NCBI GenBank assembly: GCA_945861255.1
Contig: CAMAUG010000161.1
Span: 1 to 8,599 of the forward strand
Direction of reading: 5' to 3'
DNA from: Candidatus Sulfopaludibacter sp. SbA3
GTDB lineage: Bacteria; Acidobacteriota; Terriglobia; Bryobacterales; Bryobacteraceae
Length of the DNA: 8,599 nt
Shown: positions 1-6,819 of the stretch, piece after piece
Layout: each line of letters opens with the position of its first letter
Position numbering within the stretch: the stretch's first letter is position 1
Notes under the pieces: model-generated
Seen by the model: only the letters and a program-made list of their open reading frames with translations
Told to the model about the DNA's origin: nothing
The model's database searches: none
Position numbers and translations under genes: made by a program

Positions 1-76
1 CATGTCCGTCGGCGCCGGCGCTGTCTGGGACTCGCCGCCCGATCTGCGCATTCTGAACGCGTCTCTCCTCATCTGA
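1..76 (+). CDS. C-terminal end of an unidentified upstream gene
   Basis: A reading frame open from the left edge (codons from position 2) runs for 24 codons and ends in TGA at 74-76. The tail reads SVGAGAVWDS near its start and ends in ASLLI. The stretch weakly recalls two unrelated things: the GxGIVWDSDP segment near the C-terminus of chorismate-using enzymes (PabB/TrpE), and the glycine-rich last strands of outer-membrane barrels. Neither match is good enough to name it, because the conserved acidic and lysine residues that should follow in PabB are missing and the terminal residue is not the Phe expected of a barrel. The gene ends 97 bases before the efflux operon. It may instead be a chance open frame, since only 76 bases are visible. 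Confidence 0.35.
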   Translation, partial: MSVGAGAVWDSPPDLRILNASLLI

Positions 77-128
77 TCCACTCCTGCCCGCTTTGCCAGG
101 CCCGCCGGTAACGGCGGTCGTGTGCCTT

Positions 129-142
129 GGGCAACGTTGCCC
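129..142. promoter_or_regulatory. Perfect 14-base palindrome upstream of the efflux operon (candidate operator)
   Basis: GGGCAACGTTGCCC is self-complementary over all 14 bases and lies 31 bases before the TTG start of the pump gene, in the only non-coding gap in front of the operon. Its position suits binding of a dimeric regulator, or a small hairpin in the leader. There is no T-run after it, so it is not an ordinary terminator. I see no convincing -35/-10 pair nearby and no regulator gene in the window, so the operator reading is inference. Confidence 0.4.
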
Positions 143-160
143 TGGTCACTTTTGTCCAGC

Positions 161-168
161 AGGGGAGG
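161..168 (+). promoter_or_regulatory. Ribosome binding site that fixes a TTG start for the pump gene
   Basis: AGGGGAGG ends five bases before TTG at 174. No ATG or GTG is as well placed, and CusA-type pumps normally begin with a short acidic/basic segment followed by EWSLRNRF, which is exactly what a start at 174 gives (I2-D3-R4-V5-I6-E7-W8). The frame stays open upstream to a TTG at 93, but those 27 extra residues look unlike the family and span the palindrome. Confidence 0.75.
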
Positions 169-173
169 TAGTT

Positions 174-3100
174 TTGATCGATCGTGTGATTGAGTGGTCG
201 TTGAGGAACCGATTCCTCACTATTGCGTTCTATTGCGGTATCGCGGCCTGGGGCTACTGGGCGCTGATGCGGAGCCCCGTCGATGCGATCCCGGACTTGA
301 GCGACAACCAGGTGATTGTCTTCACCGACTGGACGGGCCGTAGTCCGCAGGAAGTGGAAGATCAGGTGACCTATCCGCTCACCGTGAATCTGCAGGGCCT
401 GCCAGGAGTGCGTGTGGTGCGTTCCAGCTCCGCTTTCGGTTTTTCGATGATTTTCGTCATCTTCGAAGACAACGTCGATTTGTATTTCGCCCGGACGCGC
501 GTCTTGGAACGGCTGAATCTGGTGAGCAAGCAGATGCCACCGGGCGTCACTCCCATCCTCGGGCCGGACGCCACCGGCGTCGGCCATATTTTCTGGTACA
601 CGGTGGAGAGCTCCCGCCACGATCTCCGCGAACTGCGAACGCTGCAGGACTGGTTCATCCGTTATCAGCTCAATTCAGTGCCCGGCGTTGCGGAGGTAGC
701 CAGCGTAGGCGGCGAAGTTCAGCAATACCAGATTGACGTCGATCCCAACCGGCTGCGCACGTATGGCTTGCCGCTTGGCCGCGTGGTGGAGGCGGTGATC
801 CGTAGTAATCAAAACGTGGGCGGCAATGTGTTGGAATCGAACGGCACGTGGAGCAGCGTGCGGGGCCTCGGCTTGATTCAATCGGTTGGCGATATCGAAA
901 ACATCGTGGTGGGAGCGAAAGCGGGGGCACCCATCTACGTGCGCGATCTGGCCGGCGTTCATATCGGCAATGCATTCCGCGTGGCGTCGCTGGTCAAGGG
1001 CGGGCGCGAAGCGGTGGGTGGGGTGGTGGTGGCGCGGAGCGGCGTAAACCCGCGCGAACTAATCGACCGCGTGAAAGCCAAAATTCAGGACTTGCAGGCT
1101 GGTCTTCCCGAGGGCGTGAGGATCGTTCCGTTCTATGACCGGTCCACGCTCATCGATCAGACCGTCGACACTCTGCGCGTGGCCTTGCTGGAGGAAATCC
1201 TCCTGGTCACGCTCGCGCACGTCATTTTTCTGGCCCATTTTCGAAGCATTCTGATCGTCACCCTACCGCTGCCGCTGGCAGTGTTGAGCTCGTTCCTAAT
1301 GCTCTACTACCTGGACGTCACGGCCAACATCATGTCGTTGGCCGGGATCGCCATCGCGATCGGAGTGCTGGTGGACGCGGGCATCGTCGTCACTGAAAAT
1401 GCGTTCCGGCACGTAGAGCGCGCGGGCGTCGATCCGCGCGACCGGCAGGCGGTGTGGGAAACGATTCTGGCGTCCACCAAGCTGGTGGGGCGCCCGATTT
1501 TCTTTTCCATGGCGATCATCCTGCTGGCCTTCATTCCGGTTTTCGCGCTGACGGGCCAGGAAGGCAAGCTGTTTCACCCGCTGGCGTTCGCCAAAACGGC
1601 GGCGATGGCCAGCGCCACGGTGATCGCGGTGTCACTGGTTCCGGTGCTGTGCACGCTGCTGCTGCGCGGCAAGATACATCGCGAGGAGGACAATCCCGTG
1701 ATGCGAGCATTGCGGTGGCTCTACCGGCCCGTACTGCGATGGGCGCTACGCCATCGCGCCATAGTCCTGCTGCTGGCGCTGGGCCTGTTCGGCGGAGCGC
1801 TATTTCTGGGTACGCGCATCGGCAGCGAGTTCATGCCACCGCTCAATGAAGGCGATCTGATGTTCATGCCGATCGCCGATCCCAGCATTTCGCTTCCAGA
1901 GAACGTCAACATCGCAGTGCGGCAGGATCGCATCATTGAGCAATTTCCGGAAGTGGCTTGGGTGGTGGCGAAGGTGGCGCGTGCCGACACCGCGACCGAC
2001 CCAGCCGCTCTGAACATGACCGAAACCATCGTGCACCTCAAGCCGCGCGAACAATGGCGGCCGGGGATGACGATTGAAAGACTGAAGAACGAGATGGACC
2101 GGGCCGTGGCGATCCCGGGAGTGGCGAACATCTGGACGATGCCGATCATCAACCGGATCGACATGCTTACCACCGGAATCCGCTCCGAGCTGGGAGTGAA
2201 GGTTTTTGGCGCGGATCTGAAAACGTTGGAGCAGAAGGCCCGCGAGATCGCCGAAGCGCTCCGGCAAATCCCCGGCGCGCGGGACGTTTATGCCGAGCAG
2301 GTCACCGGGGCGCTTTACACCGATATCAAGATCGACCGGCAAGCGGCGGCGCGTTACGGCATCAACGCCGGCGACATTCAGGACGTGATTGAGACCGCCA
2401 TCGGTGAGAAGAATCTGACGACCACCATCGAGGGCCGCCGGCGCTTCCCCGTTAGGGTGCGCTACGCACCGGAGTACCGGAAAGACGTTCACGCGTTGGA
2501 GGGAATTCTGGTAGCCGCTCCGGACGGCGCGCAGATTCCGTTGAGCCGTCTTGCGTCCATACGGCCTTCGAGCGGTCCCGCCATGGTCAACAGTGAGAAC
2601 GGCCTGCTGGTGGTAGCGGTGCTCCTCAACGTCCGCGGCCGTGACATCGGCGGGTTTATCGAAGAAGCCCGGCGCGCGATCCCCGCGAAGGTCAGCCTTC
2701 CCACCGGTTATTATCTGGGCTGGAGCGGCCAGTACGAAAATCAGGAACGCGCGCGCCAACGTCTGACGCTGGTGTTTCCCATTGTTCTGGGCGTTATCTA
2801 CATCCTCCTGTTTTTGACCTACCGGTCGTTCCTGGAAGCTGCTCACGTTCTGATGGCGGTTCCCTTCGCACTGACCGGCGGAGTCTATCTGCTTTACCTG
2901 CTCGGTTACAACTTCAGCGTGGCGGTATGGGTCGGGTTTATCGCGCTGTTTGGAACCGCGGTGCAAACCGGCATGGTGATGGTCATCTACCTGGAGGAGG
3001 CCGTCGCCAGAAGGCGGCGCGAACAAGGCGCTGGATTCACGGTTGCGGATCTGCGCGAAGCCGTGATGGAAGGCGCCCTACTGCGGCTGCGGCCGAAAGT

Positions 3101-3314
3101 GATGACCGTCTCCACTATTGTCGCGGGACTGCTCCCCATCATGTGGAGCCAGCGCGTGGGAGCGGAAGTCATCAAACCGCTCGCGACGCCGGTTCTTGGG
3201 GGCATGGTGAGTTCGCTCATCCATGTCCTGATCGTTACCCCCGTTATCTTCTTGTGGCTGAGAGAGCGGGAGCTTCGGAAAGCCGCGAGAAAATCCACAG
3301 GAGTCAACTCATGA
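174..3314 (+). CDS. cusA: CusA-like heavy-metal efflux RND pump, probably Cu(I)/Ag(I)
   Basis: Inner-membrane proton-driven pump that exports metal ions through a tripartite complex with the adaptor and outer-membrane channel encoded downstream. From the TTG start it has 1046 residues, essentially the length of E. coli CusA (1047). The N-terminal segment EWSLRNRF leads into the first membrane helix (about 14-32). The porter-domain signature DWTGRSPQEVEDQVTYPL follows, then the membrane-helix motif IGVLVDAGIVVTEN with D401, and the C-terminal motif LRLRPKVMTVSTIVAGLLP with K975. The Cu(I)-binding methionines of CusA (M573, M623, M672) match M565 (LMFMP), M615 (LNMTET) and M664 (NRIDML), all shifted by 8. 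The helix-4 motif lacks the DFG of CzcA-type zinc/cobalt pumps. The position of CusA E939, part of the proton relay, is Q931 here (AVQTG). The stop codon overlaps the next ATG. Family certain; metal specificity inferred from residues. Confidence 0.96.
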   Translation: MIDRVIEWSLRNRFLTIAFYCGIAAWGYWALMRSPVDAIPDLSDNQVIVFTDWTGRSPQEVEDQVTYPLTVNLQGLPGVRVVRSSSAFGFSMIFVIFEDNVDLYFARTRVLERLNLVSKQMPPGVTPILGPDATGVGHIFWYTVESSRHDLRELRTLQDWFIRYQLNSVPGVAEVASVGGEVQQYQIDVDPNRLRTYGLPLGRVVEAVIRSNQNVGGNVLESNGTWSSVRGLGLIQSVGDIENIVVGAKAGAPIYVRDLAGVHIGNAFRVASLVKGGREAVGGVVVARSGVNPRELIDRVKAKIQDLQAGLPEGVRIVPFYDRSTLIDQTVDTLRVALLEEILLVTLAHVIFLAHFRSILIVTLPLPLAVLSSFLMLYYLDVTANIMSLAGIAIAIGVLVDAGIVVTENAFRHVERAGVDPRDRQAVWETILASTKLVGRPIFFSMAIILLAFIPVFALTGQEGKLFHPLAFAKTAAMASATVIAVSLVPVLCTLLLRGKIHREEDNPVMRALRWLYRPVLRWALRHRAIVLLLALGLFGGALFLGTRIGSEFMPPLNEGDLMFMPIADPSISLPENVNIAVRQDRIIEQFPEVAWVVAKVARADTATDPAALNMTETIVHLKPREQWRPGMTIERLKNEMDRAVAIPGVANIWTMPIINRIDMLTTGIRSELGVKVFGADLKTLEQKAREIAEALRQIPGARDVYAEQVTGALYTDIKIDRQAAARYGINAGDIQDVIETAIGEKNLTTTIEGRRRFPVRVRYAPEYRKDVHALEGILVAAPDGAQIPLSRLASIRPSSGPAMVNSENGLLVVAVLLNVRGRDIGGFIEEARRAIPAKVSLPTGYYLGWSGQYENQERARQRLTLVFPIVLGVIYILLFLTYRSFLEAAHVLMAVPFALTGGVYLLYLLGYNFSVAVWVGFIALFGTAVQTGMVMVIYLEEAVARRRREQGAGFTVADLREAVMEGALLRLRPKVMTVSTIVAGLLPIMWSQRVGAEVIKPLATPVLGGMVSSLIHVLIVTPVIFLWLRERELRKAARKSTGVNS

Positions 3315-3718
3315 AAATCGGCATCATGACGCTCGCCGCGGCGCTGCTGCTCGCGACCGGATGCACGAAAACTACTGCCCCCATGGCGACGGAAGTTCAA
3401 TCCTACCGGGCTGGGGACCTTGTCATCACCCTCTTAAGTGGAACTGGGAATCTGGCGCAGGGACAGAACAATTTTGTGATTGCGTTCCGCACTGCCAACA
3501 ACCAAGCGGTGGATCCGGGAACGGTTACGCTCAGCGCATCCATGTCCATGCCGGGCATGGCTCCCATGACGGCGCCTATTGAAGTCCAGCCGGCAGGATC
3601 CACTGGGCAGTATGCGGTCAAAGGGGATTTCGCCATGAGCGGCTCCTGGCGCTTCGAGGTGCGGTGGGATGGTCCGGCGGGGCGAGGGAGCACTACATTC
3701 AATAGCAATGTGCGGTGA
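3311..3718 (+). CDS. Met-rich FixH/YtkA-like lipoprotein, putative periplasmic copper-handling partner
   Basis: A 135-residue protein starting in the ATGA overlap with the pump stop, with AGGAG at 3299-3303 seven bases ahead. Residues 1-17 form a lipoprotein signal peptide (basic start, Ala/Leu-rich core) ending in LATGC, so C18 would be lipidated. The rest is a single beta-rich domain of the FixH/YtkA type, with the family-like segment SMSMPGMAPM (M78, M80, M83, M86) and the closing DFAMSGSWRFEV (M109). It sits inside the efflux operon where E. coli has the chaperone CusF between channel and adaptor genes. CusF is an unrelated fold, but the exposed methionine cluster makes a Cu(I)/Ag(I) chaperone or adaptor-docking role plausible. 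The family is often seen in RND metal-efflux operons, and its biochemical role is poorly defined. Function is inference. Confidence 0.85.
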   Translation: MKIGIMTLAAALLLATGCTKTTAPMATEVQSYRAGDLVITLLSGTGNLAQGQNNFVIAFRTANNQAVDPGTVTLSASMSMPGMAPMTAPIEVQPAGSTGQYAVKGDFAMSGSWRFEVRWDGPAGRGSTTFNSNVR

Positions 3719-3760
3719 ACTTGTGCGGTGAACTTGTGCGGTGAACTTGTGCGGTGAAAC
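3709..3760 (+). repeat. Four-copy 13-base tandem repeat spanning the stop-to-start gap
   Basis: The unit TGTGCGGTGAACT occurs at 3709-3721, 3722-3734 and 3735-3747 without a mismatch. A fourth copy at 3748-3760 differs only in its last two bases (AC for CT). The first copy contains the last two sense codons and the TGA stop of the lipoprotein gene (GTG-CGG-TGA, 3710-3718), so the array grew out of coding sequence. The last copy abuts the ATG at 3761 and supplies the only Shine-Dalgarno-like GGTGA (3753-3757) for the channel gene. Thirteen is not a multiple of three, so each copy places its short GTG-CGG-TGA frame in a different register. Confidence 0.95.
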
Positions 3761-3763
3761 ATG

Positions 3764-5035
3764 ATGAACAAACCTATTTCGCTACTTGCATTTCTCGTAT
3801 TTGGATCGGCTACCAGTTGGAGCCAGAACGCCGGCGGGGGACGAACCGTGGAGGAAATCATGGCGCTGGCGCTCGAACGCAACGGAGAATTGCTGGCAGC
3901 GCGGCAGCAGGTGGCGGCGGCGCGGGGCGGCCTGAGCCAGGCACGGTTACGGCCGAATCCCTCATTGGAATTCAACGACGCGCAAGAGATGTCCGGAGGG
4001 ATGAATAACTTCATGATCGGAGGATCGGTCCCGCTGGAGCTGTTTCACCGGCGCGACCGGCGCGTGGAAGTGGCCGCCGGACGCGTGCGGGTATCGGAAT
4101 TCGATCAAGCCGAAAATCAACGGCGGCTCCGCGAGGTGGTGGCGTCGAAGTTCGGTGAAGCGCTGGCGGCGACGCGCAACGTGCAATTCACGAAGGATCT
4201 GCTCGCGCTGAATCGAAAAGCCTTGGAGCTTACCCAAATCCGCGCCGACCAGGGGTCAGGTACGCCGCTGGACGCGAATCTGCTGCGGGTGGAAGTCAGC
4301 CGCATCGACGCATTGCGGGTGGACTTCGAGGCGAAACTGGGCGTGAGTCTGCTGGAGCTGAAGAGTCTGGCGGGGATGCGGCCGGAGGAAGATCTGCGGC
4401 TCAACGGTACCTTGGAGGCGGAGGCCCTTGCCTTGGACCAGGATGCCTCGCTCAAAGCGGCGCTGGAATCGCGGCCTGACCTGCTTTCGGCGCGCGCCGC
4501 AGAGCGGGTGGCGGACGCGAGACTCAAGCTGGCCCGAACTGACGCGCGGCCGGATGCAAGTATTTCGGCGAACTATCTGCGCATGGATTCCCGTTTCGAC
4601 CTGAATGGGCTGACCGCCACCGGCCAACTTCGCCCCGTGCAGGGCATCTTCCATTACGCGTCGGTCGGCTTCTCCGTCTCCCTGCCGGTGCGGAACCGGA
4701 ACCAGGGCGCCATTGCGACGGCGGTGGCGGAGCTGGAAGAAACCAAGCGGCGGAGGGAATACGCGGAATTGATTGCGGCGCGCGAGATCGCCGCCGGATT
4801 TCTGGCGCGGGAAAAAGCCAAAGAGAGCCTGGATATCTACCGTGTCGGCGTGCGCGAACGCGCCGGCCAGAATCTGGAGGTTATCCGAAGAACTTACGAG
4901 CTGGGCCGCACGCAACTGCTCGACGTGATTGCCGAACAGCGGCGTTTTATCGATATCGAAATGGGATATACGGACACGTTGAACCGCTATTACCAGGCGT
5001 CCGTCCGGGTGCAGGCGGCGGCGGACCGCTGGTAG
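3764..5035 (+). CDS. cusC: TolC-family outer-membrane channel of the metal efflux system (CusC/CzcC-like)
   Basis: Outer-membrane exit duct of the tripartite pump. Two ATGs lie in tandem at 3761 and 3764. I prefer 3764 (423 residues), because it gives six bases to the GGTGA at 3753-3757, against three for 3761. Residues 1-21 or so form a signal peptide (MNKPISLLAFL, cleavage near SWSQ). There is no cysteine anywhere, so unlike CusC it cannot be lipidated. The family hallmarks are ARLRPNPSLEF near the N-terminus and two repeats of paired long amphipathic helices rich in Ala/Arg/Glu. Between the repeats are barrel strands (GFSVSLPVRNRN), and near the C-terminus comes YELGRTQLLDVIAEQRRFID, followed by YYQASVRVQAA. 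It follows the tandem repeat and ends inside the adaptor's ribosome binding site, so translation of the two is likely linked. Confidence 0.93.
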   Translation: MNKPISLLAFLVFGSATSWSQNAGGGRTVEEIMALALERNGELLAARQQVAAARGGLSQARLRPNPSLEFNDAQEMSGGMNNFMIGGSVPLELFHRRDRRVEVAAGRVRVSEFDQAENQRRLREVVASKFGEALAATRNVQFTKDLLALNRKALELTQIRADQGSGTPLDANLLRVEVSRIDALRVDFEAKLGVSLLELKSLAGMRPEEDLRLNGTLEAEALALDQDASLKAALESRPDLLSARAAERVADARLKLARTDARPDASISANYLRMDSRFDLNGLTATGQLRPVQGIFHYASVGFSVSLPVRNRNQGAIATAVAELEETKRRREYAELIAAREIAAGFLAREKAKESLDIYRVGVRERAGQNLEVIRRTYELGRTQLLDVIAEQRRFIDIEMGYTDTLNRYYQASVRVQAAADRW

Positions 5036-5047
5036 GAGGAAACAATC

Positions 5048-6319
5048 ATGGACTCGACACAGAATCCGAAACAAACAAACCGCCGCTGGGCGATCGTTCT
5101 TGCGGCCGTCCTGGTGGCAGGCGCTCTCGCCGGAACGTGGCTGTGGCGGCGCGGGAATCCGTTTCCTCGGCTGGGATCAAGACTTTCCACCACGGCGTCG
5201 ATGCCCATGACCATGCCGATGCCCATGCAAGGACCTCTTTCGCCACCGCCGGAGTCAACGCAGGAAATCGAGATCTCGATTCCGGCGGAGTTGCTGGCCC
5301 GCATTCGCCTGGAGTTCGCCAAGGTGACCGAGAGCGCGGTCGGCGCGCAGATTCGCGTTCCTGGCAGGGTGCAGCCGAACGCGTACAAAGAGGTGCGCGT
5401 GACGCCGCTGGTGGGAGGCGTGGTCAAGCAGGTTTCCGTCGAACTCGGCCAAACAGTGAAGCGCGGGCAAGCGCTGGCGCAAGTGTTTAGCCGGGAACTG
5501 GCGGAGGCGCAGTCGACGTACGTGGCCTTCAACGCACAGCTCGAAGCGGAGCACAAGAAACTGCTGCGCACACAGGAACTGGTCCGCCTGGGCGCGGCCA
5601 GCCGGCAGGAGCTGGAGACCGTGGAGGCGGATCATCAAGTCCACGTCGCGCACGTGGAGGAAGCGCGGCAGAGACTGCTCCTGCTGGGCTTGGACGAAGC
5701 GCGCATCGGCGGCGTGCGCGCCGGCAAACCGGCCAGTACCACCTTGGACATTCCCGCGCCCATCGACGGAGCGGTGCTTTCGCGGAGCGTGAACCTGGGA
5801 CAAGTGGTGACCCAGGGACAGGAATTGTTCCTCATCGCGGACCTATCCTCGGTATGGATCGAGGGCGATCTGCTGGAGGATAATTTCAATGTGGTGAACA
5901 TGGGATCCCGCGCGGCCATCACGACCCCGGCCTATCCGAATCGCACGTATCGGGGAGCAGTGGAGTATATCGATCCGCGAGTGGATGCGCAGACCAGAAC
6001 CGCCAAGGTTCGGGTCGCCGTGGAAAACCCCGGGCTTGCACTACGGTTGGGGATGTACATGGACATGTCGTTCACCAGTCCCGTTGGCGTGAGGGCGCCC
6101 GTAGTTCCCAAGGCGGCGATGCAACGAATCGGCTCGACCAGCGTGGTGTACCTTCCGGTGGAGAAAGAGCCAGGCCGGTTCGTCGAAAGAATTGTAACCA
6201 CAGCGGAAGAGACCGCGCAAGGGTTGAGGGTACTGGAGGGCCTGAAGCCGGGCGAGCGAGTGGTTACCGAGGGGAGTGTCTTGCTGAGGGCCGAAGCGTT
6301 GCGGCAGCACCCGCGGTAG
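5048..6319 (+). CDS. cusB: CusB-like periplasmic adaptor (membrane fusion protein) with N-terminal methionine tract
   Basis: Adaptor linking the RND pump to the outer-membrane channel; 423 residues. AGGAGG (5034-5039) lies eight bases before the ATG and overlaps the channel stop codon. Residues 14-32 are an uncleaved membrane anchor or signal helix. It is followed by a Pro/Met tract at 51-60 (SMPMTMPMPM; M52, M54, M56, M58, M60). Then come lipoyl half 1 (about 112-150, VTPLVGGVVKQVSVELGQTVKRGQ), a helical hairpin (150-212, Ala/Glu/Gln-rich), lipoyl half 2 (about 233-265, IPAPIDGAVLSRSVNLGQ), a beta-barrel domain (266-345, ending LRLGMYMDM) and a membrane-proximal domain (346-420, VVPKAAMQRIGSTSVVY). 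In E. coli CusB, N-terminal M21, M36 and M38 accept Cu(I) from CusF, and the tract here occupies the equivalent place. It is the last gene of the operon. Confidence 0.95.
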   Translation: MDSTQNPKQTNRRWAIVLAAVLVAGALAGTWLWRRGNPFPRLGSRLSTTASMPMTMPMPMQGPLSPPPESTQEIEISIPAELLARIRLEFAKVTESAVGAQIRVPGRVQPNAYKEVRVTPLVGGVVKQVSVELGQTVKRGQALAQVFSRELAEAQSTYVAFNAQLEAEHKKLLRTQELVRLGAASRQELETVEADHQVHVAHVEEARQRLLLLGLDEARIGGVRAGKPASTTLDIPAPIDGAVLSRSVNLGQVVTQGQELFLIADLSSVWIEGDLLEDNFNVVNMGSRAAITTPAYPNRTYRGAVEYIDPRVDAQTRTAKVRVAVENPGLALRLGMYMDMSFTSPVGVRAPVVPKAAMQRIGSTSVVYLPVEKEPGRFVERIVTTAEETAQGLRVLEGLKPGERVVTEGSVLLRAEALRQHPR

Positions 6320-6328
6320 CGCGGAAAA

Positions 6329-6374
6329 CTGGTACCAGCGGTGCAGTGCACCGCTCAATTGCACCGCCTGGCGG
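6329..6374. repeat. Cluster of adjacent palindromes after the efflux operon
   Basis: Three inverted repeats follow ten bases after the adaptor stop: CTGGTACCAG (6329-6338, perfect), AGCGGTGCAGTGCACCGCT (6337-6355, nine-base arms around one base, or a seven-base stem with a five-base loop) and CCGCCTGGCGG (6364-6374, five-base arms). The heptamer GCACCGC also recurs at 6348-6354 and 6361-6367. None is followed by a T-run, so a standard intrinsic terminator is not supported. A factor-dependent 3' end, an mRNA-stabilising structure, or a protein-binding site for whatever lies downstream are all possible. Confidence 0.5.
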
Positions 6375-6498
6375 CCACCGATCTTCTTCCGGGGAGGCGA
6401 AGGAGTCGGTATCCTCGACTGTGGGTTCGGTGGAGGCAGCATTGAGCCGGGTTCCGGCGCTCGTGGCACTCTATTTCAGTGCTACGATTATTTCACGC

Positions 6499-6575
6499 GC
6501 GCCCGTAGCTCAGCTGGATAGAGCGACTGGCTTCGAACCAGTAGGCCGGGAGTTCGAGTCTCTCCGGGCGCGCCA
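6499..6575 (+). tRNA. tRNA-Arg, anticodon TCG
   Basis: A full cloverleaf is visible. The acceptor stem is GCGCCCG (6499-6505) with CGGGCGC (6565-6571). The D arm is GCTC/GAGC (6508-6511, 6521-6524) with loop AGCTGGATA. The anticodon stem is ACTGG/CCAGT (6526-6530, 6538-6542) around loop CTTCGAA, giving anticodon TCG for CGA/CGG arginine codons. The variable loop is five bases, and the T arm is GGGAG/CTCTC (one G-U pair) with loop TTCGAGT. Discriminator G6572 is followed by an encoded CCA at 6573-6575. TACGAT at 6483-6488 could be a -10 box giving a very short leader, but no good -35 is seen at the right distance. No second copy of the 3' half is found in the window, so there is no sign that an element has integrated here. 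Confidence 0.97.
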
Positions 6576-6578
6576 ACT

Positions 6579-6612
6579 CTTTCAATCCCATGTGGAAAAT
6601 GGCACTTGAAAG
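6579..6612. repeat. Inverted repeat just downstream of the tRNA
   Basis: CTTTCAA (6579-6585) and TTGAAAG (6606-6612) are exact complements. Inside them CCAT (6588-6591) and ATGG (6599-6602) can pair again, giving an interrupted hairpin that begins four bases after the tRNA CCA. The stem is AT-rich and no T-tract follows, so at best it is a weak processing or termination signal for the tRNA transcript. Confidence 0.35.
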
Positions 6613-6819
6613 GTTGGCCTTGCGTCGTGAATCGTGACGCGATCCCCAAGTTTGACCGTCGATCCCGGCGCATGTGTGAGTAGTGCTCCATCATGGCCCG
6701 ATCAATGGCCCGCGTCGGCGCGTCCTCGGGGGCGTCCGTGGCGGCGGGCGCTCGCCTCCTCCACTGCCCCCACCCGTGTGCGGACTGTTCCGTTGGCGGG
6801 GAAGACGTAGCGCGGGCCG

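Noticed and set aside
93..173. N-terminal extension of the pump from a TTG at 93
   Set aside because: The 27 extra residues do not resemble the family N-terminus, while the TTG at 174 has a strong ribosome binding site and gives the expected start and length.
1800..3026. Long minus-strand open frame (408 codons) opposite the pump gene
   Set aside because: It is fully antisense to a highly conserved pump sequence, has no recognisable domain, and reads as the low-complexity His/Gln/Arg-rich product typical of GC-rich antisense frames.
4256..5074. Minus-strand open frame (272 codons) opposite the channel gene
   Set aside because: Antisense shadow of the TolC-family gene, rich in His, Arg and Gln with no domain features.
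6346..6609. Plus-strand open frame containing APVAQLDRATGFEP
   Set aside because: This peptide is the translated tRNA-Arg gene, a well-known false protein in databases.
6488..6694. Minus-strand open frame containing GETRTPGLLVRSQSLYPAELRAR
   Set aside because: This is the antisense translation of the tRNA, another recurrent annotation artefact.
6691..6712. Near-duplicate TCATGGCCCG / TCAATGGCCCG
   Set aside because: Only two short imperfect copies in a GC-rich spacer; probably chance.
6576..6819. Possible small gene or integrated element after the tRNA
   Set aside because: No frame with a good ribosome binding site or recognisable product, no integrase, and no repeat of the tRNA 3' end in the window.
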